From positions 37,954,120-38,018,119 of the forward strand of contig OX424563.1 of NCBI GenBank assembly GCA_949152475.1: DNA of 64,000 nucleotides, given 5' to 3'. The position numbers were made by a program, and so were the translations under genes. The notes under the pieces were generated by a model that had not been told where the DNA came from, searched no databases, and saw only the letters and a list, made by a program, of their open reading frames with translations. The stretch's first letter is position 1; every line of letters starts with the position of its first letter. This DNA comes from Terebella lapidaria. Its lineage: Eukaryota; Annelida; Polychaeta; Terebellida; Terebellidae. Shown piece by piece: positions 21,436 to 31,308 of the stretch.

Positions 21436-21890
21436 GACCTTTTTAGAGGTCGTGTATTATATTAGACCTGTGTGGTCGTGCTTTATTGGACCCAGGTGGT
21501 CGTGTTATATTTGGTCTACAGTAGTGGCCGTATTGCATATTATTGGGCTTGTGTAGCCGTGGTGCATAGTACTGGGCTTGTATAGCCGTATTGCATATTA
21601 TTGGGCTTGTGTAGCCATGCTTCAGTTTCGGTCTGTGTGACCGTGTGCATTTGATTTATGTGAACACAGGTGGGTCTGGGTGATCCGTGTTTAGCCTGAT
21701 ATGTTCCATTGAGTCGACATTGAATATATATTTTGGTTGCGATCGTCGCGCCGCTTCGTCCGCGTCAGTTGTGCGGCTAAGATCTGTGTGATCTCTTGGT
21801 CAAAGGTGACCCGTATATTTAGCCTGTGTGGCAGTATATTTAGCCTGTGTGGCAGTATATGTAGCCTTTGTGGCGGTGTCTAGAGGACAC
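21436..21890 (+). promoter_or_regulatory. Run of about 13 small stem-loops in the leader of element C
   Basis: A series of 3-5-bp stems, mostly with five-base TGTGT loops, lies just upstream of gag. Examples: GACC-TGTGT-GGTC at 21465, GGCT-TGTGT-AGCC at 21546 and 21604, GGTC-TGTGT-GACC at 21630, GATC-TGTGT-GATC at 21781, GCC-TGTGT-GGC at 21822 and 21843, GTGTC-TAGAG-GACAC at 21876. The stem sequences change but stay complementary. A role in packaging, dimerisation or translation is inference from position. Confidence 0.6.
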
Positions 21891-21986
21891 GTAGCTGTGT
21901 GTCGGTAATTATCATCTTTTGGACTAAAATATTGCATGTCTTAATTTTTGCCAAGTTTCTTCAGATATTTCCAGGGTTTTTTTGAG

Positions 21987-22060
21987 ATGGCTGAATTACG
22001 GAAAGTAGGCAAAGAACTTGGTTACAAGGACGAAGAACTCCAACAGCAGATAGAAAGTGA
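21987..22060 (+). pseudogene. gag: 5' fragment of element C gag, cut by element B
   Basis: ATG at 21987 opens 24 codons (MAELRKVGKELGYKDEELQQ...) and is then interrupted at 22061 by the LTR of element B. The rest of the frame resumes at 28738. The start was chosen as the first ATG after the stem-loop leader that gives the short charged helix typical at the N-terminus of such Gag proteins. Confidence 0.8.
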
Positions 22061-22795
22061 TGTAAAGTTATTGACTACCGTCCGCTCTTCGGGATCCTCG
22101 AGGATAGTCCTCTCTCATCCGAGTCCTTGCGGACGCGCATCCGCTATTCCGGATCCTTGCGGCAGGGCCGCTCACCGGAGGTCGCGGCGGACACGGTAAC
22201 TACTTCAGCATTAACGGTAACCAGGTAACAGCCCACCCGACACTCCCAGGCCTACGGACACCGTTCAGAAACTAGTTCATCCCTACGGTGTTAACTGGCG
22301 GGGCCTGGCGAGCCGCGGTCTGCCTCGGGGACGGAACCCCGTACAGTCCGACATGCTGGCCAGAGCCTCTGTCACATGTCCCGGGAAGGGAGAGAGCTGG
22401 CGATCCACAGGGCCGAAGGCCCCCGAGTCAGCAACTCGTCTCTCCCAGCCCGGGCCTCCCCACGGAAATCGTCCCCAGGGCTCTAGGAGCCCACTACTCA
22501 GACCCAGGGAACACAAAGCTCATGGCGAGCCTCGTGTGCGTCCTAGTCTCGATCTTGGACAATCTCCTCGAACGAGTCGCTTCCAGTGTATATATAATAC
22601 ACCACAAACTGTAGGGCGCACGCGAGGTTAAATCGATCCATTGTTATAGTTTACTGGAGCGTAAATTACAATACGTCGCCGTGGCAACGCACGCTCGAAC
22701 GGAGCATGTCAAAACAAGGCCAAGTACAGAAAGGCCACATAAATGGCTTTTATGTTTACAATCACCTGCCGCGTGCTTAGGGCAAAATCGCCACA
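22061..22795 (-). repeat. 3' LTR of element B
   Basis: 735 bp. The inverted terminus CCACA is at 22795, adjacent to the polypurine tract (complement of TAAGAAGGGGGTAA) at 22796-22809. It looks identical to 28003-28737 by eye. Confidence 0.94.
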
Positions 22796-25430
22796 TTACC
22801 CCCTTCTTACAATGTTGGTCCCCAACATGTTCCGCCCGCGCCCAAAATGCTCGAAACCCGACGAAGGCTTCGCATGGCGGGGGCCGGAAGAAGGCACGAT
22901 GGCAACGCCCGGAAGTCACGGCGCAAACACTAGGACTTTAAGAGTCCCTTTTGGAAGAATGGGGAACTACCCCCGGACTTATGGAGTAAACTATAACGCG
23001 CTCTGCAATTTTGAATAAATCCTCATAAACAAGCTAAAATTTTGACCGAGGTGGTCCAAAACCGTGTGATGACCTTGAAAGGTCATCCATTATAAAAGGA
23101 CGGTGTGTCGAGTCTTTGGAATATCTTTAAGGTTAGACTTTAAATTTAGAAATTTTGTAAAACGACACACCGAGTGATCAAAAGTGATAGTACCTCTAAA
23201 ATGTTGCCGACCGCCCTGCCGGCCGGCTCCTCAGATCCGCAGAACGGGTCTGAGGCAGGGCGGAGCCGCGGAAGCGACTCCGGCACGCCCGCATGACATA
23301 TGTACATCTAGCAGACACACATACACCTGCGGACAGCTGTCGCAGACAGCTATCAAAGCCAACGCGGCAAGCCGCATCGACTGCCAGTATCTGTATACTG
23401 CAACCCGCACAGGCCTTGTGTACAGACACGCAGATGGACGGACGTCTGCACTTTCATGCAGCCGCCCGCCCGCCCGCACGTCTTCAGCACGGCCCGCATG
23501 GGGAGTTTACAACTGACAAAATCACCCGCATCTCGAACACCGGACACGCGGATCCCGCGGAATCCAGCGCCGCATCGGCGGACGAAATGCGGATGGCACG
23601 AAACACATGTGCTACACATCTGGAGATTAACAAATAATCCGGGTACGACATTTTTACATATATATACATGTAACAAATGATGACAGCTATACTACACGTG
23701 CAGCAATGCACGCGGTGTCGCTGCAAAACTCTGTCCCCGGTCTTACTGACACACTGCCGAACCAACATACAAACACCATAAAACTCATGCGGAGGCAGTC
23801 ATTTCCCTCCGGTGACTCCAAATCAAACCATGTATACGGGTAGAAACGCATTTCTATCCCGGGGGACCTCGCAAATAACTACAGTAATTAAGATCAGTCA
23901 TTAGCTAAAGCTTCCGCACTGGCGGTAAATGACGTGAAACTAATCACCAAAGCAAGGTAGAAATTGGGCATAAAATTGACAGTAACCACTAACTTGTGGC
24001 TTGTACGAATATGTCAGACGAAAACAACAATAAATCGTCATTCTCCAGTCTTTTCAAATATCACAGCAATCCGTCACTGTCAAGATTAGCGCAACTCCTT
24101 ACACCCCTCTCGCGAAAGCAGAAATCTCCCGATTTCTTACTCTCTATTGCACCGGAAAGGAAATTTCACATACTTGACTCACTTTGTATCAGTAAATGAG
24201 CAAGAACAGAATTCTCCAGAGACATGCCGCACACTTGTGGCTTATAATCCTCCCATAAATAATAAATGAGATGGAAAATAAACAAAATCACTCCCCATAG
24301 CCGCTGGCACGCTTACAGGGCGATCGGACATACCCATGACGTCCGGACAGACAATCGGGCGCCCTATGGGCGTTTGCAACGTGCCCACTAGCATCCCCGA
24401 CGTACTGCCCGGCCGCGGAGCGGTGCCCGGTCCAGCCCAGAGCCTCCTCAAACGACTACCGGAGCGCGGAGCCAATAGATTTAGACGCGGAGCCGGCATG
24501 GTCCATAACCGCACTGGTTAGGGGGCGAACCCTTCATACCGGCGCCCAATCTAGAGGCGCCCAAAGATGGTGAAAGCAATAGCCGGCGGACGTCCGGGGC
24601 TGCCCGCGGACGGAGTCCAGGCCGGACGTCTACCATTGTACGGCGTATTGTCCTTATCCAATGAAGATGAAATTGGAATTAGAAGCCACCACAAGTGTTG
24701 CGCATGTAATATACGACCCCCTTCTTAGAAGGAGGCCGGGGTTCCGGTCATTCCGGCCGGACCGCGTATTGTAAGGTACGATCCGGACGAGAACGAGCGT
24801 CACCCGCTGCCGCGGCTGGTCCGCTCCATTATCATAACAACCGCTCCATTATCATAATGGATAGTCGGTTTCCTGCCGTAAGAAACCTTAATTACTATAA
24901 CCGTAATTATAGTAATGGCTCACGGGGGATAACTACACCGGAGTGCGTCATCTTAAAGTGCCGCGGACGCCGGACGAGTCACGCGGACGAACCGCGGACA
25001 TCAGTCCTCATCTGCGGACACTATCCCCGCGTCCAGAGCCAGTTCCCCAAATCCGTGGGAAGACGCTTCTCCCGTAGCGGACGTAAATCCCAACCTCAGT
25101 CTGGCCATATAAGAGGTTGTCCCGGGACCAGGGGCGTCCGGCCGAATCAGTAAATTCGTCCGGCCAGCGTAACCGTTGTGCGGATTACGCCGGACAGCCG
25201 TCCATAAGGTGCGGACAGGCCATCCGCACGTCCCCGGCGCTAGAAACTACAGGAGGGCGGATGCGGAGCGGCGGCGTTACGACATGAAAGTCTCCGCGGA
25301 CCTCAACTCCGAAGATGGCCACAAAGTAGCCACCCGCGGAGGTAAGTCGTGCGGACTCTCACGGAACGACCTAAAACCCATCCATAGTATGACAGGCGGG
25401 TACCGCAGACGCATCCGCATGGGCGGAAGG
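22796..25430 (-). other. 3' non-coding region of element B
   Basis: Homologous to the spacer and 3' region of element A but without the extra coiled-coil ORF. About 500 bp at 23290-23800 have no obvious counterpart in A. The internal polypurine tract is at 24716-24727 and the hairpin at 24892-24915. Confidence 0.75.
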
Positions 25431-27890
25431 TTATTCCCACCCATACCGGGCTGGCGCACGTGGTTTCCGGCGTGGCCGCCCGTCATCCGCAGGTACTGGA
25501 GGGAGTGGAGGTACCTGCGGATCGCCGTCATCTGGCTGATAGCCACCCAGTCCATCATCTGACGGGTCAGAGAGGTCCGGGAGGCCCACCATACGGCGCA
25601 CACGCTCGTCCGGAGTCCGCGGATGCTGACCGGACGGATCCCATACGGGAGCATCATCCGGTTCCGCATCTTGAATTAGCGGATCCATGACAAGCGGGCC
25701 CTCGTACTTCTTCAGATTATCGATATGGACAACCAGAACCCTGTCCGGATCGGAATCCCTCCGGATCCGGTAGTCCACATCTGTCACCTGTTTCAGAACG
25801 GTAAACGGGCCTATCCACGGCTTAGCAAATTTATTGCCTTGCTTAAGCGGCGGATAATAGTAGCGCACCTTGTCGCCTTCCGCAAAAGCTGGCCTACCCT
25901 TAGCATGGGCGTCATAGCCTCGCTTCTGCCGGAGGGCAGACTTGTCCAGGCGCGCGCGCGCGAAATCATGGGCGTTCGCCAGGGCGCGGCGAATCCACTC
26001 CACGTATTCCGGACCGCACTGGGGTACCGCGCCGGTCTCTGCCGCAGTTGGATACATAATATCCACGGGCAAATTTAACTCCCGGCCGTACAACATCACG
26101 TGCGGAGTAACTCCGGTCGAAGAGTGGACCGACGACCTGTACGCCATTAAGACATACGGGAGGTGGTCATCCCAATCATTCGCACGATCATTCACAAAGG
26201 CCGCCAGCATGTTGAGGACCGATCGATTAAAGCGTTCGACCTGGCCATCAGACTGGGGCCTGTAGGGGGTGGTCCGCACCTTGGTACTCCCTAGCATCTG
26301 TGCTAGGTTCCGGAACAGGTTGCTCTCAAATTGCGTGCCCTGATCCGAATGTACCTGTTTAGGTACCCCATGGTACACCACCCATCTATTCACCAATAAC
26401 CGAGCTACCTCGTCCGCAGTCTGGCGGCGCAGTGGGTAGGCGTCGGTATACTTGGTAAAATAGTCGGATATCACCAGGATGTACCGGAAACCGCGCGGGG
26501 TGACCCGGTGGGTATCCAGTATATCCAAAGCTTTTCGGAGAGCTTTCCCTTCCAGGCTCCCCGCGAGGACGTGTCCAGCTTCAGGCTGGGACCATCCTTC
26601 GTACACGGCGGTACGCCATACCTGGAGCAAGTAGTCCTCCAAGTCGGCGTTATCCCCGTTGAACCGTTTCCGCCACGAAGAGTGGTCGGGCCCGTCATCG
26701 CGTTTGCTACGCGCCCGACGTGCGGTCCCGGCTCCGGGGTCGTCCGTGTACTGCGGCAAGTTCCGCGCGCTTCCCGCGCCTGCGGCGGAGTCTGCCGGAG
26801 CAAACATCGACGCCGCGGACATAGGAGCAGGGAAGCTCACGTTTGCCGCCGGGATCATTCCCGCTGAAAACCCACTCTGGCTAGGTGCGGGCGGGGCTCC
26901 CATCGAACCTACTGGGTAGGCTCCAGAAGGGGCGGCAAAGCTTGGGGCCGAAGCTGCCTGTTGCCACTGCCCGTCCGACACACTGTACGTGCCAGGGTAA
27001 GTCGACCACGCGGCTTGCGCTCCAACCGTCGGAACGGTCGACGCGGTCGCCAACGTGGTGCCTCCGAGCCGCGGGGCAGGCGCGGGTCCCATTGCGGGGG
27101 CCACTGGCGCCTGCGGACTCGGCAGGACTTGGGGAGGGGCTACTGGCCCAGACATCCCCGGACTTAGGGTGACCGACGGGTCAACGCTCGAATGCAGCTG
27201 ATTCCGCTTGAACAGTACAAGCGCCTCGGATATCAGCCACCTCTCCCTCTCCGTCAAAGGCCCCGAGTTGCCTTGTGACAGCGGAGAAGGGGAGCGGTTC
27301 CGCCGGTCTGATCGTCCCTGATGGGGCGACCGGGCGCGATCATAGCGCCCGAGGGGGGCCAGCTCGCCAAGTGCGTCGGTGAGCTGATCCACCACACTGC
27401 CCGGTGCGGACCGACCAGAACCCATGCCGGAGGCTCGCGAGGGAGCCCACCCGGCCGGGTGCGGCATCTGGTATGACTGGTCCGCTCGTCCAGAAGGACC
27501 CGCATGCATTGGCGCTCGATTCCGGACGCTCGAAGGCGTCTTAGGGAAGGGTGCCATTTGCCACGGATCTGTTCTGGGCACGGGCGGGCGCGGCGTAGAG
27601 CCGTTGCCAGCTCCACCCACCGCGCCTAACACGTCAAGGTCCGGCCTTGACGGCAACTCCTGCTGCGGCCCCGCGGGGCCCGACTCTACGTCCGAAGACG
27701 GAGCCAGGGACGCCGGAGTCGTCTCCGCGGACGGGGTCTTGTCCACGGAGGTTTCCGCGCGTTCCTTCCGGCCGCCGGAGTCGTCCGGAGACGTCTCACG
27801 GTGGCTGTCGCGCGACCGGGTGTGGTCCGCGACATTTCCACCCTTATCCCTCCCCTTGGATTCATCGGCCTTATCTTTCGCTTTGGTCAT
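25431..27890 (-). CDS. Gag-integrase fusion ORF of element B (819 codons, intact)
   Basis: One uninterrupted frame from ATG at 27890 to the stop at 25431. The N-terminal ~450 residues are Gag: charged start, then a Pro/Ser/Ala-rich region, then a capsid-like LEDYLLQVWRTAVYEGW segment. At an Ala-Leu-Asp codon run (26522-26532) the frame passes directly into the integrase core. That core holds the first Asp (VISDYFTKY, near 26467), the second Asp (HSDQGTQFE, near 26340) and the Glu 35 residues later (GQVERFNR, near 26240), a complete DD35E triad. The C-terminal GPF module follows. The Gag zinc knuckle, protease, RT, RNase H and the integrase zinc-binding N-terminus are all missing. Whether the fusion protein is made or only marks an internal deletion is unknown. 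Confidence 0.85.
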   Translation of the reverse strand: MTKAKDKADESKGRDKGGNVADHTRSRDSHRETSPDDSGGRKERAETSVDKTPSAETTPASLAPSSDVESGPAGPQQELPSRPDLDVLGAVGGAGNGSTPRPPVPRTDPWQMAPFPKTPSSVRNRAPMHAGPSGRADQSYQMPHPAGWAPSRASGMGSGRSAPGSVVDQLTDALGELAPLGRYDRARSPHQGRSDRRNRSPSPLSQGNSGPLTERERWLISEALVLFKRNQLHSSVDPSVTLSPGMSGPVAPPQVLPSPQAPVAPAMGPAPAPRLGGTTLATASTVPTVGAQAAWSTYPGTYSVSDGQWQQAASAPSFAAPSGAYPVGSMGAPPAPSQSGFSAGMIPAANVSFPAPMSAASMFAPADSAAGAGSARNLPQYTDDPGAGTARRARSKRDDGPDHSSWRKRFNGDNADLEDYLLQVWRTAVYEGWSQPEAGHVLAGSLEGKALRKALDILDTHRVTPRGFRYILVISDYFTKYTDAYPLRRQTADEVARLLVNRWVVYHGVPKQVHSDQGTQFESNLFRNLAQMLGSTKVRTTPYRPQSDGQVERFNRSVLNMLAAFVNDRANDWDDHLPYVLMAYRSSVHSSTGVTPHVMLYGRELNLPVDIMYPTAAETGAVPQCGPEYVEWIRRALANAHDFARARLDKSALRQKRGYDAHAKGRPAFAEGDKVRYYYPPLKQGNKFAKPWIGPFTVLKQVTDVDYRIRRDSDPDRVLVVHIDNLKKYEGPLVMDPLIQDAEPDDAPVWDPSGQHPRTPDERVRRMVGLPDLSDPSDDGLGGYQPDDGDPQVPPLPPVPADDGRPRRKPRAPARYGWE

Positions 27891-27983
27891 TCTTTGAGAC
27901 GTCCTTGAGGAGCGGGCGATCCCCAGGGACTAAGGAGGCTACCACACTGTGACGGTAGGCTGCGATGGAACACTGTCAGACTG

Positions 27984-28002
27984 ATCCTGGTCACGGCACC
28001 AA
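27984..28002 (-). promoter_or_regulatory. Primer-binding site of element B
   Basis: Complement of TTGGTGCCGTGACCAGGAT, next to the 5' LTR and identical to that of element A. Confidence 0.8.
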
Positions 28003-28737
28003 TGTAAAGTTATTGACTACCGTCCGCTCTTCGGGATCCTCGAGGATAGTCCTCTCTCATCCGAGTCCTTGCGGACGCGCATCCGCTATTCCGGATCCTT
28101 GCGGCAGGGCCGCTCACCGGAGGTCGCGGCGGACACGGTAACTACTTCAGCATTAACGGTAACCAGGTAACAGCCCACCCGACACTCCCAGGCCTACGGA
28201 CACCGTTCAGAAACTAGTTCATCCCTACGGTGTTAACTGGCGGGGCCTGGCGAGCCGCGGTCTGCCTCGGGGACGGAACCCCGTACAGTCCGACATGCTG
28301 GCCAGAGCCTCTGTCACATGTCCCGGGAAGGGAGAGAGCTGGCGATCCACAGGGCCGAAGGCCCCCGAGTCAGCAACTCGTCTCTCCCAGCCCGGGCCTC
28401 CCCACGGAAATCGTCCCCAGGGCTCTAGGAGCCCACTACTCAGACCCAGGGAACACAAAGCTCATGGCGAGCCTCGTGTGCGTCCTAGTCTCGATCTTGG
28501 ACAATCTCCTCGAACGAGTCGCTTCCAGTGTATATATAATACACCACAAACTGTAGGGCGCACGCGAGGTTAAATCGATCCATTGTTATAGTTTACTGGA
28601 GCGTAAATTACAATACGTCGCCGTGGCAACGCACGCTCGAACGGAGCATGTCAAAACAAGGCCAAGTACAGAAAGGCCACATAAATGGCTTTTATGTTTA
28701 CAATCACCTGCCGCGTGCTTAGGGCAAAATCGCCACA
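28003..28737 (-). repeat. 5' LTR of element B
   Basis: 735 bp, read on the minus strand from TGTGGCGATT at 28737 to ACTTTACA at 28003. It matches the 3' LTR without visible differences. Confidence 0.94.
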
Positions 28738-30186
28738 TTGACAAAGCTAAGAATTCAGAGTCACGTGAGTCCAAAAACAGTGAGTCCAAGAACTAGTAAA
28801 CCTAAATTACCTGCGTTTGATGAAAATAAAAATGATTTTGACTCGTATCTAGAGAGATTCGAACGGTTTGCCACGTCGATGAGTTGGCCTAAGTCTGAGT
28901 GGGCTACAAGTATCAGCGCTTTGGTAACGGGTAAAGCACTGGAAGCGTATTCACGTATGGGTAGTGATCAAGCGTCTGATTATGACAAGGTGAAGGAAGC
29001 ACTGCTTCAACGTTATGATTTGACAGCTGATGGTTTCAGGCGTAAGTTTCGGTACGGTAAACCACAGGAGGGTGAGCCCCCCGCTCAATTTGTTGTCCGA
29101 TTAAACAAGTATCTCGAAAGGTGGATGGACATGGACAAAGCGGATAAGACATATAAAGGTCTAGTAGCATTGCTGGTGAAGGAACAATTTGTGAATGTAT
29201 GCAACCGTGGTTTAGCTACATTTATCAAGGAGAAGTCTTCCGATGGACTAGACGGAATGGTCGCCGCTGCTGACAGATTTCTAGAAGCCAGGGGATGGAG
29301 TTTCCATCGCACGGTACAGAAAGAGCGTGAGGACCAGAAGAAACGTAAGCCTGACAAACCGCAAAACCCAACACAAGGTAACAGTAGACAGTGTGATCGT
29401 TGTAAACAATGGGGTCATGTAGCTTCTGAGTGTGTTCGCAATAAGAAGGTTGATTATTCTACTAATTCCAGTAACAATTCCTATGTTCGCAAATGTTATA
29501 AATGTAATCTAGTTGGACACATTGCGAGAGACTGTCGGTCTAAAGTTGCAAGCTGCTACGAAACGGAGAACGCGCTTGACGAAGACGAGAAAGGTGCCAC
29601 ATGTGCTCCAGAAGGACAGACTAGCATCTCTTGTGAATGTGCACATAACTCTCAGGTAAAACCAGTTGTTGACTTACCAGTAATAACAGGTCTTTGTGCT
29701 AAACATGGAGTGTCCAAAACATTCAGTAGTAGGATGCCTGTAGTGAAAGGAAAAGTCGGCACTGTAATGGTAGATACGCTCAGAGACAGTGGTTGCAGCG
29801 AAGTTGTTGTGAAACGTGATCTAGTTAGAGATGAACAGTTAACTGGAGAAGTACATCAGTGTATTCTCATGGATGGATCTATCAAGAAAGTACCTATTGC
29901 GTTGATCAGTATTGACACCCCGTATCTAACTGGAGAAGTGAATGCTATGTGCATGGAAAACCTGATTTATGATCTAGTTGTAGGTAATGTCAATAATGCC
30001 AGGACCGCCGATGATCCGGATCCAGAGTGGGTACCAACAGACGTTGCAGGTGTCACAACAAGAGCACAACAGAGAGCCGAACAGAAGCCTATGAAACCAC
30101 TACACGTGTTGGACGAGACTGGTGAACAGGTCAACAAAGACAAGCTCGTTACCATGCAAGAACAGATCCTACTATTTCCTTACTAA
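28738..30186 (+). pseudogene. gag: Element C gag (capsid, two CCHC knuckles) and protease
   Basis: Continuation of the frame cut at 22060. After about 60 bp with one frame change, a long open frame contains a capsid region (FDSYLERFERFATSMSW... and QFVVRLNKYLERWMD), which in Gmr1-like elements is related to the vertebrate SCAN domain. Two zinc knuckles of the form C-x2-C-x4-H-x4-C follow at 29392-29433 and 29494-29535. The protease active site D-S-G is at 29785-29793 (RDSGCSEVVV). The frame stops at 30184-30186 because of a one-base change near 30160; the coding signal carries on in the next frame into integrase. The gene is broken by element B and by frameshifts. Confidence 0.88.
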
Positions 30187-31308
30187 AGTTAAATGATGTC
30201 AAGGTACGTGGTTCCAATAAGTCGTGGTATGAAAAGAAAAATGGCTTGATTTACAGATTCTTTCAAAGTCCTAAGTCTACTAAGAATAACGTGGTAAAAC
30301 AAATTCTTGTTCCTAACGTATTGAGACGTCAAGTTATGAAACTAGCTCATGATGGATTGTTTGGAGGTCACTTAGGAACTCAGAAAACTGTTGACAGAGT
30401 AAGATCTAATTTCTATTGGCCTGGAATGTATGCGGATGTTTCCAGACACTGTATTTCTTGTGAAATTTGTCAGAAGACTGTCAAAAAAGGTAAAGTAAGT
30501 AAGGTTCCATCAGAGAACATGCCTATCATTGAAACTCCTTTCAAACGTGTAGCTGTCGATTTAATTGGTCCTTTACATCCGATTACTAATAAGGGTAATC
30601 GCTATGTGTTAACACTGGTGGATTATGCCACAGGATATCCCGAGGCAATTGCACTGAGGAACATCACCACCGAGTGTGTAGCAGAGGCCTTAGTGGACAT
30701 CTTCAGTCGCGTCGGAGTGCCCGAGGAAGTGTTGAGTGATATGGGAACTCAATTCACATCTGACGTAATGAAACAGGTAAGCAAATTGTTATCATTCAAA
30801 CAATTAACTACAACGCCTTATCATCCTCAATGTAATGGATTAGTGGAGAAATTTAATGGAACATTAAAGAGTATGATCCAACGACTAAGTAGTGAACAGC
30901 CTAAAGAATGGGATAGATTCCTTGCACCTGCTTTATTTGCATACCGTGAAGTTCCGCAGTCCAGTTTAGGTTTTTCTCCCTTTGAACTGTTGTTTGGTCG
31001 AACGGTCCGTGGTCCCATGGACATTTTGAAGCAGATGTGGGTCGAGGATGTTGATTCTCCTGATGTGTTGAACAGTTACAGATATGTTACAGAGCTTCGA
31101 GAACGAATCGAAGATACATTAAGACTAGCGCACCAAGAGCTTGGTAAAGCACAAGTCCGCCAGAAACATCACTACGATAAAAGAAGCAGAGAACGGAAGT
31201 TTAAAACAGGAGATTTGGTTCTTCTCTTGTTACCGACAGATCATAATAAGTTATTAATGCACTGGAAAGGACCCTACTCAGTAACCGAAGTAGTAGTAAA
31301 TCTGCATT
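30165..31308 (+). pseudogene. Integrase of element C, placed before RT
   Basis: Integrase inserts the cDNA into the host chromosome. The frame includes the zinc-binding H-H-C-C region (HDGLFGGHLGTQ... SCEICQK), the catalytic Asp at 30558-30560 (VDLIGP), the second Asp at 30738-30740 (SDMGTQF) and Glu at 30846-30848 (GLVEKFN). The last two are separated by 35 residues (DD35E). A GPY-type segment (HWKGPYSVTEV) follows near 31262. The domain is open for about 355 codons, but single-base shifts at both borders (near 30160 and 31305) separate it from protease and RT. Its position upstream of RT defines the Gmr1-like layout. Confidence 0.9.

Larger units (their letters stand above)
22061..28737 (-). 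mobile_element. Element B: young non-autonomous relative of element A, inserted in element C gag
   Basis: A 6677-bp element on the minus strand. The 5' LTR is at 28003-28737, the 3' LTR at 22061-22795; both are 735 bp and I see no difference between them. It has the same primer-binding site and polypurine tracts as element A. Its single intact ORF fuses gag to the integrase core. The flanks GTGA (22057-22060) and TTGA (28738-28741, starting at the second base as TGA) fit a 4-bp duplication with one change. It lacks protease, RT, RNase H and the extra ORF, so it would need proteins from another element. Confidence 0.93.

Noticed and set aside
23184..23768. Overlapping short frames in element B 3' region
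   Set aside because: Several frames on both strands cover the same GC-rich stretch, none with a recognisable motif.
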